Numbered from the stretch's first letter, positions 12,002 to 24,812 are shown. The stretch: 64,000 nucleotides of DNA from Hordeum vulgare subsp. vulgare (GCF_904849725.1 NC_058520.1:325139186-325203185); one strand, 5' to 3'. Notes: generated by a model from the letters alone, not told the origin. Translations and numbers: made by a program.

Positions 12002-13820
12002 TGTTGGGGAACATCGCATGGGAAACAAAAAAATTCCTACGCACACGCAATACCTATCCATGGTGATGATCATCTACGAGAGGGAAGAGTGCATCCACAT
12101 ACCCTTGTAGATCGGTAGGCGGAAGCGTATATAACGCGGTTGATGTAGTGGAACATCTTTGCGATCCAAATCGCAGCCCGTCCCGCGATCTCATCACGAT
12201 CCGTCCCGCGATCCCATCACGATCCATCCCGATCTAGTGTCGAACGGACGACACCTCCGCGGTCAGCACACGTACAGCTCGATAACGATATCCGCCTTCT
12301 TGATTCAGCAAGAGGGGCGAAGAGATAGATGAGTTCTCCAGCACGGCGACATGGTGGTGGTGGTGGTGGAGCTATTCCAGTAGGGCTTCGCCTAAGCACC
12401 GGTGAAACTACTGGAGGATAAACAAATCTAGAGAGAGAGCAGCACGTGGCTGTTTTTCCGTGTCTCAAAAACCCTCAATACCTCTAGTATATATAGGAGG
12501 GAGGGAGGGGATGAGTCAGCCTCAAACCCTCAAGGTTTGGCCGAAATTTGAGGTGGAAGAGTCCTACTCCAATCCTACTAGGAGTACGATTCCTCCTTTC
12601 CACTTGGAAACCCTTTCCACCTTTTCCACCTTTGGGTTTTTTGCCTCTGAAACCTCATGGGCCTTATTGGGAGCTTATGTCAGCCCACTAGGGGCTGGTT
12701 TGTATCCTTCCACAGCCCATAAGGCCCCTCGGGGCGTGACACGCCTCTCGATGGTCCCCGGTACCCTCCCGGCACTCCCGATACACTATCGATGAGACCG
12801 AAACTTTTCCGGTGACCAAAACAAGACTTCCTATATATCAATCTTTACCTCTGGACCATTTCGGAGCTCCTCGCGACATTTGGGATCTCATCCGGGACTC
12901 CGAACGACTTTCGGTTACAAACACCTATAACTCAACTATACCGAAACGCCATCGAACCTTAAGCGCGCAGACCCTGTGGGTTCGAGAACTATGCAGACAT
13001 GACCGAGACACATCTACGGTCAATAACCAATAAGTGGATCTGGATGCCCATATTGGCTCCTACATATTCTACGAAGATCTATATCGGTTGAACCTCTATG
13101 TCAAGGATTCAGTTAATCCTGCATGTTGTTCCCTTTGTCCTTCGGTATGTTACTTGCCCAAGATTCGATCATCGGTACCTCTATACCTAGTTCAATCTCG
13201 TTATCGGCAAGTCTCTTTACTCGTTCCATAATACAAGATCTCGTGGCTAACTCATTAGTCACAATGCTTGCAAGGCTTATTGTGATGTTGTATTATCAAG
13301 TGGGCCCCAAGATACCTCTCCATCCTATGGAGTGACAAATCCCAATCTCAAGTCACGCCAACCCAACAGACACCTTCGGAGGTACCTGTAGAGCACCTTT
13401 ATAGTCACCCAGTTACGTTGCGACGTTTGATACACACAAGGTATTCCTCCGGTGTCCGGGAGTTGCATGATCTCATGGTCATAGGAACGGATACATTGAC
13501 ATGCAGAAAATAGTAGGAATAGACTGACACAATCATATGCTACGTTTATAGTTCGGGTCTTGTCCATCACATCATTTTCCAAATGATGTGATCCCATTAT
13601 CAAGTGACAACACTTGTCCATGGCTAGGAAACCTTAACCATCTTTGATCAACGAGCTAGTCTACTAGAGGCTCACTTGGGACAGTGTGTTGTCTATGTAT
13701 CCACACATGTATTTGAGTTTCCAATCAATACAATTCTAGCATGGATAATAAACAATTGTCATAAATAAGGAAATATAATAATAACCAATTTATTATTGCC
13801 TCTAGGGAATATTTCCAACA
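12002..13820 (-). mobile_element. Solo LTR of the BARE-1/Angela/WIS copia family
   Basis: The termini are TGTTGG...CCAACA over 1819 bp. On the minus strand it starts with TGTTGGAAATATTCC and AATAATAAA, the known BARE-1/Angela LTR start, and ends with CGATGTTCCCCAACA. The TATATATA box at 12489-12496 lies about 1.32 kb into the LTR, as expected for this family. No internal domain adjoins either end, so it is a solo LTR. It sits inside the 3' end of a Maximus-like copia LTR. The flanking 5-mers ttcac (left) and tccat (right) differ by two transitions, so a mutated target duplication is likely. Confidence 0.88.
12489..12496 (-). promoter_or_regulatory. TATA box of the solo Angela LTR
   Basis: TATATATA is palindromic, but its distance from the LTR start at 13820 (about 1.32 kb) fits the promoter used by BARE-1-type LTRs on the minus strand. 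Activity is not implied. Confidence 0.5.
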
Positions 13821-13834
13821 TCCATGTCCTTTCA
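13821..13834 (+). mobile_element. Last bases of the split copia LTR
   Basis: TCCATGTCCTTTCA completes the copia LTR interrupted at 12001. The first five bases also serve as the right copy of the Angela target duplication. The CCTTTCA end directly before ATTGGTATTA is shared with the LTR ending at 43281. Confidence 0.65.
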
Positions 13835-13836
13835 AT

Positions 13837-13848
13837 TGGTATTACAGC
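13837..13848 (+). other. Primer binding site, initiator tRNA-Met type (degenerate)
   Basis: TGGTATTACAGC lies two bases after the LTR end. The consensus site complementary to plant initiator tRNA-Met is TGGTATCAGAGC, so the first six bases match and decay is visible after that. It fixes the element as plus-strand copia. Confidence 0.7.
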
Positions 13849-13889
13849 TAGCTATCTCATTATTAGGTTTCACCACCTAGATATTAAGG

Positions 13890-16800
13890 ATGTCAACTAG
13901 GGGATTAGGTTTCTCTGATACTCTTAGTTTCAATGGCACAGATTTTGATGTTTGGGTAATTCGCATGCTATGTACCCAAATTTAGAGTGAATTGTAGATA
14001 TGGTTTTTTCTACTCCAAAGGATTCTCAAAATATATCTTTAGAGGATGATAAAAACTCTTATCTCAATGCTCAAGCTTCTAATGTGTTTTTTGATGCTTT
14101 GAGCAATGTAGTTATATTTCAACTCATGCCATTCCGGGATGCTCATGGTGTGTGGCAAGCTTCAAAATAAATATGGTGTATCCAAGATTTGTAGGGATGA
14201 TTGTTCTCCCTGTACCTCTGGTCGTGTGGTCTTCTCAACTTCATCTACTTCACATACATGTGGATTGCCACAAGGTAATGATATGGTGAGTAGAAGTGGT
14301 CACTTCAATGATGATAGCGGGCTTATTGTTCACAATCCTTCATCACTATCTTATTGCAATGCTTCATCTTTTGACATTAACACTTCGAGCACTCTAAATG
14401 TTTGACATGCTTGTGTTGTTAGTCCTTGCATATCATGCATAAATTGCTTGACTAAATCTTATGATGATATGCTTGCTATATCTTGTTGCCATGATAAAAA
14501 TGTATCTATTTCCTCGAGTTCTTTTGATAACAATGTAGAGGAAATCCATCACTCCATGGAACAAGATATGGCCTTGAATGATGCTTCAAGGGATCCTACA
14601 TCGTCATATATTGTTTCTCACTCTTTCCTTATGGCTAAGGCCTCAAAGGTATCTCCCACTCTGTAACCCAATATATCTCATGATGATGATGTGGATGATA
14701 ATGAGGATGAGGATAATGATGAAGAGAGTGATAATATTGCTTCCTTAAAAATTAAGGGTGAAATGATTTTTAAACCTCTTCATAAGAATAATATTGCTCG
14801 TTTCAACTTCATGGAAATCATGTCTATTGCCATTGAGGGCAAGAAACATATTGAGGAATTGGAAGCTCATCTCGAGGAGCATGAGGCACCATTGAGATAA
14901 TGGAAGGTCATGAGCGTGATTACACTAATGAGATCGCGGAGCTATCTTAAGCTCTTGAAAATGAAAAAACCACCAAGGAATCTCTTGAGGAAACCTTTTC
15001 TCTAGAATTATCTAGATAAAAGGAATCCCGTGATAGAGATCTCGAGGTGGCTAATGATTTTAGAACTAAAAATGATAATCTTGAGTTTGCACATGCTAAA
15101 CTCCTTGAGGACTTTGAGCACCTTGAAAATGGCTCAAGTGTCATTAAGAGCTCGCTCATCAAACACACTGAGTCTCATGCTCAACTTGAAGCTTCATATG
15201 CCAAAGAGCTTGCCAAGTTGCCGTCTCCTCTTGTTGTTCATGATGATGCTTGTGCTACTAACTCTATTTCTTGTGAAGCATCCATATTAAAGGACAATGT
15301 TGAGCTAAGGTCTCAACTTGAGTCACTATCTAGCAATTATGGGAAATTGGAAGAAAGTCATGTAATGCTCACAAGCTCTCATGATGATCTTCTAGTATCC
15401 CATAATGTGCTAAAATTATCTCATGAGGCTATTACTACCAAGGTAACATCAAGTGAGCCTCATGTGGACATTAGCAGTACTTCTAGTAAAAATGATATAT
15501 TGCCATGTGCCAGTCCTCGTAATTCTTCTACTCATAATGTTGCTACATCTTGTGATGAATTACTTTCCTTGCCTTGTTGCTGTAAAGTGATGCTTATAGT
15601 TCCTATAGTACTTATGTTGATACTAACCATGTAGAGGAAATCAAAGAGCTCAAGGCCCAAGTCACTTCTTTGAAAAAAGACTTGGAAAAGGGTCATAAAG
15701 GGGCTGAAATCACTGTTCTGGCCTTAGTCTGAAACTATAGCACAAAATGAACTTTGCATGAAACTATTTCATGATCTGACCCTTTTGGTAACGCCATAGA
15801 CCGTGGCGTCTCTTCTCCACATAAAAACGCCAAGCTAGTTTGCGTTGTTGCTCCACATGGAAATGCCGAGATAGCTCGCGTTGCAGCCCATATGAAATGC
15901 TAGTGGCTTTGGCGTTGCTGTCCTGTCCAACAACGCCATGAGATTTCGCGTTTCCATGATGCAAGCTATCACAATGCAGTGGCAGACTGGCAGGAGACAC
16001 ACCCATCCACCCCCGGGCAACAGTGCAGTAGTCAATGGCAGGAGACCCACCCAGCCGCCTCCCATGCAACCAGTCATACGCGTGAGTTAATTGCAGGGCT
16101 GGAATCGAGGAGCGCATGCGCGCATGCAAGGCTGTTGTTCAACCGATTTGCTAGGAAGGGCCAATAAGCTACATGCAATCAATAATAGCAGCATCCCATC
16201 CCACGCAAAACGACGTGCATATTGGTCCAACTACATCCCTCCTTTTCTACCTAGGCTGCAGTGCACCACATTAATCTCGCATGTTTCCAACATCAATGCA
16301 TGCAGGAGAGGGAACGTGCGCTTGCGTGAAGTGGCTGAGAGCTACGCATGCTAGGCATCCAAGAACTTATGCCAATCATAATGCGCGGGTAGGACGGTCC
16401 AATTCTTTCGCTTTACTGACTCAGAGGCAGAAGAGACAAGGTTGAATTTTCTTTTGCTTCACTCGCTTAGATTGCATTAAATTCCCACCAAGGCCTTTCG
16501 AGGTCATGCATGTAGCTAGAGAAAAAGGTGGTGCATGTACTAGTACTACCAGTACAATACAATAATCGTGATCTTCTTGAAATGCCAAAGCCCCTCGCGT
16601 TGCCAGGCAGGGTAGAAACGCCAAAGCCCTCGGCGTTTCCATGTGGTCCGCAACACGATTTGTCTCGGCGTTTTCACGTGGAGCAGCAATGCGAACTAGC
16701 TCAGCGCTTTTATGTGGAGAACAAACGACACGGTATCTAGCGTTGCCAAAAGTGTCAGATTGTGAAATAGATTCATGCACAGTTCATTTTGTGCTATAGT

Positions 16801-17161
16801 TTCGGATTAAGGTCAAAACAGTGATTTCGGCCTCATAAAGGGATGTCCACACTCAACAATATCTTGTGTCGGAAAAATACCCTAAATTAAAAAGTTGTAC
16901 TTGGATTCAATTCCAACAAAAATAATAGGTCCAAAGGCTTCAAGAAGAAGGGCCAAGAACAAGCCAAGAATTCAGCAAAATCGTTTGCTTCAAGTGCAAA
17001 ATTGAAGGGCACCATGTTAGATCTTGACCATTAAAGAAGAAGCTCCAAAGTCACAAGCAACAAGGGAAGCGTCCACAAGTTTAATCACAAACTCAACTAC
17101 AAGTTGAAGAAAGGCCTCTTCCCAAGAATACCCAAGCCAAGATAAGAGCAACAATCCTTAG
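13890..17161 (+). pseudogene. Copia (Maximus-like) gag, decayed and interrupted by a Mutator-like element
   Basis: The likely start is the ATG at 13890 (MSTRGLGFSDTLSFNG). Reading frames then break repeatedly. Recognisable pieces are 14139-14405, 14448-14666 and 14691-14900 (acidic, DDNEDEDNDEESDN), and the coiled-coil-rich 15047-15634 with ESLSSNYGKLEESH-type heptads. The frame continues as ELKAQVTSLKKDLEKGHKG up to 15700, where a DNA transposon is inserted, and resumes at 16842. At 16986-17030 a zinc knuckle of the form CFKC-X4-HHVRS is seen, but its last cysteine codon is TGA. No protease, integrase or reverse transcriptase follows, because an inverted LARD element begins near 17162. Copia gag packages element RNA; this copy cannot be functional. 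Confidence 0.75.
15702..16832. mobile_element. Non-autonomous Mutator-like element (MULE), 1131 bp
   Basis: A perfect 9-bp target duplication, tcataaagg, lies at 15693-15701 and 16833-16841. The element starts GGCTGAAATCACTGTTCTGG and ends in the near-exact inverse, CCAAAACAGTGATTTCGGCC-like text. The inverted similarity extends inward, with AGCACAAAATGAACT and GCTCCACATGGAAATGCCG facing their reverse complements near 16776 and 16670, so the terminal inverted repeats are about 250 bp and imperfect. Nine-base duplications and long TIRs are typical of Mutator-like transposons. No transposase is encoded. It split the copia gag between GHKG and the downstream knuckle. Confidence 0.85.
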
Positions 17162-20123
17162 TAACATGCTTTATGTGAAAGCCAAGCCAAGATAACTTCA
17201 ATGAAGAAATCATGGGTTGAAATTATCTCATGATCAAAGAATTTGATGGGTTTAAATATCAAATTCTTGAAACAAATTCCCTTCGAGACTCCTCCAGTAA
17301 CAAGAATGCTATAACACCACCTCAAAGGGAAATGGAGGAAGAATGCACTTCGAAATGCAAGAAAAAGAATAGGTGAGATACTCCAACAACAATCTTGAAG
17401 AATAGACGAGAAAGAATTACATACTAGACGAACCACAATGAAGTACCTCCGTATACGAAAGAATGATGAAAAGAATGAAGGTTGAAGGAACAAGATTATG
17501 ACCTTGCAAGATTTAGATGAAGCTTCGCAAAGAGATACTTGAGAATACTTGAAACTCCGGAAAAGAAGGGATGAACAACTTAGAATCGAGAATTTGATAT
17601 CATGAACAACTCCGGAAGAAGAATTGAAATCACCTAGTAGAAAGAAGAACAAGTATTATGTTATGCTTCTCCTTCATCAAGTTTAATTGATTACAAACAA
17701 TGGATTTAGCATACCACTTATTCTTCTTGAAAAGATTGGAGAGAGAGAGAAAGAGCACAAACTTGAAGAAGTCTTGGAAGAAACACTCGTGATAATTTGG
17801 AATAAAAGAGGATACTACAGATGAACTGGGTTATATGAGGACAAAGGGAGCATGATTCGATTATAGACTGCTTAAACAGGCCACCGGTAAGAATTTCAAA
17901 TGAATGGGAATACCATGAATGAATGAAGATACATGAGAACACAGAGATCATGATCCACCTGAAGAATTTAAAACATATGGGGATATAAGAAATGACAAGA
18001 ATACATGAGAACGAAGAGATCTTGAGCCGCCTAACAAAAAACTTGAATGAGGCACGAGAATAATTGAGAGACGAACGAAGAGACAACAATTGAGAAGAAT
18101 TTGAGAACGGAAGATGAAAGCTGAGAACAAAGAAATCTTCTGGAATGATGGCCTTCGGAGGATGGAGAAAATAAAACCTCCCTGTAATGCACCGGATAGA
18201 TATGAAAACAATTACTCATGATTGGAGACAATTGAGAGAGAGCACGAAGCTGTGATGACAATCTTTAAAAGAATGGACAAGATTTAAGAGAACCACTTCC
18301 TCGGTCTTCAAAACAATAATGATGGTTAGAAACACCAGCAAGAATTACTGAGACACTCTGGAATAATGTATAAGGAAGTTGAGCCAATGATGAAAATGAT
18401 TTTGAAGTGATCATGGAGAAGGGATATGACTGATGAAAATCATGCTTACGCCTTGCTTGAAAGAATTATAGATATCTAGAAGGATTAGAAGAGGCAGGTA
18501 AGATCCTTAGAAAACCTGTGGGTTATGGGCCAACTAAAAGAAACACCGTTGAATTGATTGCTAAGAAAGATTGAATGCACCGGTGCAAATGAAAACATGA
18601 TGAGGTGAGAGCCTCGAAACAATCGAAAGGATTTGAACGAGAAAAAGAATTTTTCGAGATATCTTCAGCACTCCGGATAGAATAGAGAGAGGCATGAATA
18701 AGAATTTGCAACATGGGAAAACATCTAACAAATGAAAAGGATATGATGAACACCGAAATTTTGAATTGAATCCACCGGGGAAGAAAACAAGAATAAAGAA
18801 TGATGAACTCGAGGTCCTGAGAATCTTCACAATGAATCACCGGATATAATACGGAAGAGAATATAGCGGAAGAAATAATGAAAAGAAATGCACTTGGATG
18901 ATAAATAAATCATTGAAGAAAAGGGCGGGAGGGTGGGGAAAAACAAAGACAGCTTGGGACAGATGAAACAAACTCCGGGAAAAGATATGAGGATGGACCT
19001 TGCAAACATTGGAGAGGATTGAATTAATTTGAAGAGGAGCACTCCCGTTGGAAAATAATTGACATGAAAACTCTGGTTTGAAAAGAATTGATAAGACAAT
19101 TTGATTGATCAAAAGAATTAATTAGCACTCCCATAGAAATATGAGAACACCGCTTAGGACAATATGAAATCACCATTTGACATCGAAGCAGCTCGAATTA
19201 CCATATTCCAACATAACAAAGGATGAGGCTTGCAAATTAAGCAGAACAAATATATGACATAGACTCTGCTCGGTATTTTCATGGTATGATTTCCACGGGC
19301 TCGATCGTGCATTCGATTGTCATATTGAAATGACGCTCGAATATGCTCCCTGGGCGTAGCAAACTACAAGGCTTGACGGAGCATATGTGATGACATATAT
19401 CGAGATTGTCCTCTGTAAGAAAGACCGTGAACAAACGAATCCACTAGATGTCGAACCCCAACCTCACGTAATGCATCTTTTGGAAGATAATCCTAGGCAA
19501 CTACTTGAATTCCCACCTAAGAACTCCCAAAATTTTTTGGTTATGCAATCGGGTCCACGGATAAAAGGAGTAGAATGCATCACTCAAGTCCTAGCAATAA
19601 CACTACTCTTCTAGTGTATCACATTCGTCAACACATAACCAGAGATCTCCGAAACTCATCTATCTCAGACCCTCTTAATCACAACGATACCAAGTACGGA
19701 AGTACGTTCGAACTCTGTCCACCAGTACTAGGGATGCCAAACTCCTCTCACCACTACTAGTATTGAAGCAATTTCAAACATGCTCCATCTTGAGATACTA
19801 AAGAAACTGAATGATAACGAGTGTGACAAGAATCCCCTGGAGCTCAACTCCTCGATAATAGGAGGCACCAAGGACAAAATCCCGATCACAATGACATCGT
19901 AGAAGTTCCAAAATACACGCATGATCCTAAAACAATTTGAGCGAGAAGAGGAGCAAAATTAAAATTCCTAAGTCGTAAACCTCACCAGAGCATAGAAGAG
20001 GAGCAAACAGAATCCTACTCCCCGATATATAAATAGACTCAAAGTAGTTTTTTAGTAGACTCGACTCGGCCAAGTTCGATCAATCAAAGGGGCTCCTAGG
20101 TCGAAACTGCTCAGTTAACAACT
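17162..20123 (-). mobile_element. LARD-2 internal domain (Sukkula-like), inverted, no pol genes
   Basis: This region is the reverse-complement relative of 31059-33801. Next to the LTR it carries the mutated primer region TGTTAACTGAGC followed by CGACCTAGGAGCC, matching LARD-1 at 31062-31090. The minus strand is strongly pyrimidine-rich, with recurring TCCGG motifs and many TTCTT blocks. Open frames such as 17652-17158, 18089-17718 and 18840-18523 encode Ser/Phe-rich strings with no domain and are ascribed to composition. LARDs are large non-autonomous retrotransposon derivatives with long LTRs and a non-coding internal region. The expected 3' LTR on the left is missing; the sequence runs directly into copia gag near 17162. 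Confidence 0.75.
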
Positions 20124-21528
20124 TGTAACACCCAAGATGCAATCCTATCCTTATTTTCGCTCGAGGGCCTCGATACAGATAGAAGCGCATCTCCTCATTT
20201 TGCAAGAATGGATACCATTACAAGTACATGTACAGAAGAGACGAGTATATGGAGTTGTCTTACACTGCCATAAGCTACAGCATAATCATCTCAATACAAA
20301 AATGCATTCCATCATCACGTAGATGAGGAGGGTCCGACTATGGACGAAATCATACAATAAAAGAACGACGTCCATCCTTGCTATCCGAGCCTGCCGGCGT
20401 GGAACCCATCCTAGATCGATGAAGAAGAAGAAGAAGGCGAAAGTCCAAATAGAACAATCATCATGGTCATGTCAAAGTGATGCTTTACCTATACCTGCAA
20501 CTATTGTTGTAGTAATCTATGAGCAACAGGGACTCAACAATATCATTTCCAAAGGTATCAAGACTAGAAAAGCATAATGGGTGAGCTATGGTTAAGTGTT
20601 GAGGCTGTAGCAAGCGACCATGCATTTATTTGAGGCGCCTAACTTTCGAGAACAAGAATAAAAGGGGGATGATCTACGCATAACGGACGTGATCTAATCA
20701 AGATCACGAAGTGATCTGGAACACCTACTTACGTCAAACATATCCCATCGTGTCCTCTTCCAGATGCAGAACACACGAGAAGAGACACTCATGGTTATGC
20801 ACACAGTTGGCATATTTTAATTAAGTTTACTTCAATTTATCTAGATCCGGATGTAAAACAAAGTTTCCAAATTCCCACAAAACCGCGGGCACGACTTTCT
20901 AAATGATTTAACCCTACAGGGGTGCTCTAACTCGTCCATCACAAACTACCACATGTTGCGTCGGAAACCTCGACCTCGGAAAACCTCTGATCTCGTCGGA
21001 TTCCTAGTGGAAAACCTCAAGCTCGAGATAGCGCAAAGTATCCTTGGAATCCCTCGCACAAGACGTTCGAGAAAGGAAAAACAAATCCAGCAAGGCCACC
21101 CGACGTGTCGATGATGCTGATAGGATCCACGTATCTCGTTCTCAGGACACGACGGATAAGCACAACGTATAGTGGCCTCATAGACATCACACGAGTTGCC
21201 CAGAGTTGGCCCCGCACACGGCTCTGTTTAGGACCAGCACCACCAGCACTGTCCCTCCATGTATTATGTTGAGTTACTCCTCGGGTAGCGCTAACTCCCT
21301 ATGCAGCAATTAATTATCAATATTATTATGTTGGACAAATATAACACCAATGTTGGGCATTCTGAGACGAGTTTTATCCCAAAACGGAAATCAAGGGGGT
21401 CCCCATAACAACCCCAAGCATGTTAGGAGCGCTCATTTATAGAACATAACACCGGTAGCCTAAACTAAGGAGGCAAAGATGGAAGAAAACACCAGGCTAT
21501 AGGGCCAAGCCTTCCACCTTTTACCAAG
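20124..21528 (-). mobile_element. LARD-2 LTR, segment 1 (3' part of the 5' LTR)
   Basis: On the minus strand this ends GCATCTTGGGTGTTACA at 20124, matching the LARD-1 LTR ends at 31058, 38665 and 40373. It continues through text equivalent to 38985-40373. At 21528 it is cut by the copia element, with target duplication ccaag, and resumes at 44575-44579 and onward (TATATAGGTGCATTA). Confidence 0.85.
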
Positions 21529-22846
21529 TGAAAGGATCTATATGGTTTACTAGAGGGGGTGAATAGGCAACTACCAATTTTTAGCTCTTCTTAACAAATT
21601 AGGATTAGCAACAAAAGGTTCTCTAGATGAACAACTAGGTGAGCAACCTATATGATGCTAACAACAAAGACAACAAGTGCAAGCACGGAATACACCACAA
21701 CAAAAATAAGTACAAGGTAAAGGTACGAGATAACTGCAAGTGGAACCGGTGGAGACGAGGATGTGTTACCGAAGTTCCTTCCCTTTGACAGGAAGTACGT
21801 CTCCGTTGGAGCGGTGTGGAGGTACAATGCTCCCCAAGAAGACACTAGGGCCATCGTATTCTCCTCACGCCCTCACACAATACGAGATGCCGTGATTCCA
21901 TTATTGGTGCCCGTGAAGGCGGCGATCGGACCTTTACAAACAAGGTTCAGGCTATCTCCACACAAAGCTTGGAGGCTCCCAACAAGACCACGAAGCTTCA
22001 CCACAATGGAATGTGACTCCGAGGTGACCTCAACCTTCTAGGGTGCTCATACACCCAAGAGTAACAAGATCCACAAGGGATTAGTGGTGGGAATCAAGTA
22101 TCTCTTGGTGGAAGTGTAGATCAAGGCCTTCTCAACCAAGAGATCGGGCAAGAATGTTGTAGGAACAACGGAGCTTGGGGAGGTGAGAGGTAACCTTCTC
22201 AGGGAAGAAGACACATTTATATAGTGGGGGGGACAAACCAACCGTTACACCCCCCCCCCCACACTTATTGCACTAGCAGAGCGGTACTACCGCTGCTAGG
22301 AGTGGCACTACCGCTGCTAGGAGTGGTACTACAGCACGACAGTTCACCAACAATGGTAGTAAGAAAATACTACTGTGCCTACCACTGTTGAGGCAAAAGA
22401 TGCGCAAAAAGTCCGATGGAGCGGTAGTAAAAAACTACTACCGCCCAAAGAGCGGTACAACCACCCAGAGAGAGGTAGTAAAAAACTACTAGTGCCCCGG
22501 GGGTGGTACTACCGCTGTGCTAGCGGTAGTACCTTTTGCACATATGCGGAAAAACATGCTTGGAGCTCCATTTGAAGCAAGGGAAAGGTGGTGCAATAGA
22601 AATGTGTACGTGTTGATTCCACCCGAACCTTTCCGAAGCGGACCCTCTCTTAATAGTACGGCTTTCCTACGACTCAAATCCACCAACGAGAAACATAGAA
22701 AGCATCCGTCTTTGAAAGACTCTCAGGGGCACCGAATCATCTTGTGCCTAGTCATGAATTATCTGAAATTCTCAATGCACACGATTAGTCCGCATGTGCA
22801 TTGTCATCAATCATCAAAACAACTAAAGGAGAAGTTTGCCCTAACA
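21529..22846 (-). mobile_element. 3' LTR of the Maximus-like copia element
   Basis: 1318 bp, TG...CA on the minus strand. It has a polypurine tract on its right and the ccaag duplication on its left. It contains a block of GCGGTAGTA-type short palindromes at about 22270-22530. It aligns along its length with 43281-44574 but with many substitutions and small indels. Confidence 0.88.
22262..22535. repeat. GCGGTAGTA / TACTACCGC palindromic repeat array in the copia 3' LTR
   Basis: Repeated AGCGGTACTACCGC, GCGGTAGTAAAAAACTACTACCGC-like and related units alternate with their complements at intervals of roughly 20-45 bp. They can form many small hairpins. Comparable arrays lie in the internal 3' region (24905-25615) and in the other LTR (44085-44275). 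Confidence 0.8.
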
Positions 22847-22861
22847 ATCTCCCCCATTTTG
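22847..22861 (-). other. Polypurine tract of the copia element
   Basis: On the minus strand the sequence AAAATGGGGGAGAT runs directly into the 3' LTR start TGTTAGGG. A purine-rich run at this point is where plus-strand DNA synthesis is primed. Confidence 0.8.
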
Positions 22862-23396
22862 GTGGATTGATGACAATGCAGGATTTGCACTAAAGGATAT
22901 ATAATTAACATATGCAAACCCAAAATCTACACACTAGATACAGGATCCCCCTGGATATGTGCATACTTTAGAAAAAGGATATGGACTTCCCAGCACACAA
23001 CCAAAGAAAAGCACTCCCCCTAGCTTTTATAGACGAGGCATTCCTTGCAACAAACTGAATAAACACTAAGCATGGAAGCAAGGCATTGCATGTAAGCATG
23101 AAGATAAGGGCACATAGTAATTAGACACACAAGCTACTAATAACCTCGATAATAATGAGATAATAAAGATAGAGGAGAGATAGCATATGTCTCACACCAT
23201 ATGATAAAGTATGATGTCTCTTGGTCTCACACACAAAGCAAAGGCAACCAAAGTAGCAACGGAAGTTCAACAAATAAAGCAACATTGAAAATGAGGAAAC
23301 TCGCAAATTCTACACTCTCTCCCCCTTTGGCATCGGGACACGAAAAAGGCAGCGAGGACACCTACGACAAAGGTGGTAGCTCGAACTGCAGGGGAC

Positions 23397-24812
23397 TTAG
23401 CCATCGAACTCCTCGACATACTCCTCATCAGTCTCGTCTTGTATCTCCTCATCAGACTCCTTGTCAGACTCAGCCCAGTGAAGATTCTTCTTTTTCATCC
23501 AAGCAGCCTTAGGAGTGATGTCTTGCTCAGAACCACTGGATATGTGCATGTCGAGCTTCCTCATAATCAGCTTGTCGCATTGACGGCTCTCCTTCTGAGA
23601 AACATGAGTCTTGTACTGCCCCTTCTCCTGCATGCAGAACAAGGTCTTCATCCGATCCGTGAGCTTCTTTGCCCAAGATGGCTCGCTAGAGGAAGGCATA
23701 TGTGACTCTGGAACGCCCTCATCCTCAGCCACAACCTCATCCTCATCAGAATCCACAATTTGCAGCAGCAGGTGTACTGGTGGGGTTGGCCCACTTGTTC
23801 TTCTGTCGCAGCTTAATAGGCTCATGGCGAATCCACCCGGGAGCATGGAACTCTATAGCTGGGAAGGCCTCCGCACACTTCTTCTTGATCAGGTAAAATA
23901 GATAAGGGTCGTAGATGGGAACCTTACTGTTAAATACTGCTAACTGAAGCTCACTCCACATGACGTGAGACACATCAAGCAGTCCAGAGGCACGACTTCG
24001 CCCTTTCTGACACATCAAAAGCATATCCACCACGTATGAATGCACCTGGTCCTTGTTGCCAACGTGCGGAAAACGTGTGTTGCGAAAGATACGGTGCATG
24101 ACATCAAGGAATGGGTTCAGCACGTGAGAGACCTCACCGGATGGGGATATCTTCTCAATAAAGAAGGGAAACAACTTCTCCTTAGTTTTAGCAGATGGCT
24201 TAGCGTGTGGGCGCAAACCAATTGAGTGCTTAAGCCCCTCATCACAGACGTTCAGCAAATCCATAACTCCTTCCGAGTAGCAGACAACCTCTCCCAATTG
24301 GTCAGCCAAGACATTGTGCGCTCCTTATCAGAGTGAAAGTGGACAGTAACAAAGAATTGAGCCACTATCTTAGGATCAAAGTCAAAATGAAACGTGATGA
24401 GCTCCGCAATCTCAAGTTGTTCCACCATGGCCAGAGCTTCACCAAACTATGCCGGGTCCTTCTTCAGACGGTCCATGTCAATCGAATGAACCGGTAGATA
24501 GATATTATTCTTGGTCTTGATCACATCTTCATAAATAAGAGCCCGCTTCTTAGACCAGAACATTTCACATCCGGGGAGCTGAACCCTAGCATTGTCATAG
24601 GGGTTGATCTTTCGGCGAAGCTGAAACTCAGCAAGTGGCATAGCATCCCAATCGATAGTGTTTTCCTTGTTCTTGTGAGCGGGCCGCTTGCAATTGTGCT
24701 TTGGAGCCTCAGATCCCTCGGGTGCATCTGAAGAGTGAGGTTGCTTGGAACTGGCATCTCGAGATGGGTTAGAGCACCTGGCGCCACCACCTATGACACG
24801 CAATATGAACAC
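23397..24812 (-). pseudogene. Third ORF of the copia element (SIRE/Maximus 'env-like' position), frameshifted
   Basis: Three adjoining frames downstream of RNase H look like one decayed protein. The first is 24812-24447 (121 residues, with a PHSSDAPEGSEAPKHN hydrophilic N-terminus). The second is 24309-23746 (187 residues, containing HRIFRNTRFPHVGNKDQVHS and a short MLLMC stretch). The third is 23846-23397 (acidic C-terminus, ESDEEIQDETDEEYVEEFDG). Frames change between 24447 and 24309 and near 23760. SIRE/Maximus copia elements are known to carry an extra ORF between pol and the 3' LTR, often called envelope-like. No signal peptide or clear transmembrane segment is seen here, so an envelope role is not supported. 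The plant transposon domain Transposase_32 is a possible match I could not test. Confidence 0.6.

Noticed and set aside
17158..19112. Series of minus-strand frames encoding Phe/Ser-rich, apparently hydrophobic proteins
   Set aside because: They come from a pyrimidine-rich non-coding LARD internal domain, change frame repeatedly, and the counterpart copy (31924-33701) does not keep the same frames.
22262..22535. Regularly repeated palindromes considered as a CRISPR array
   Set aside because: The spacers are not unique, repeat lengths vary, there is no cas gene, and the locus is a plant copia LTR.
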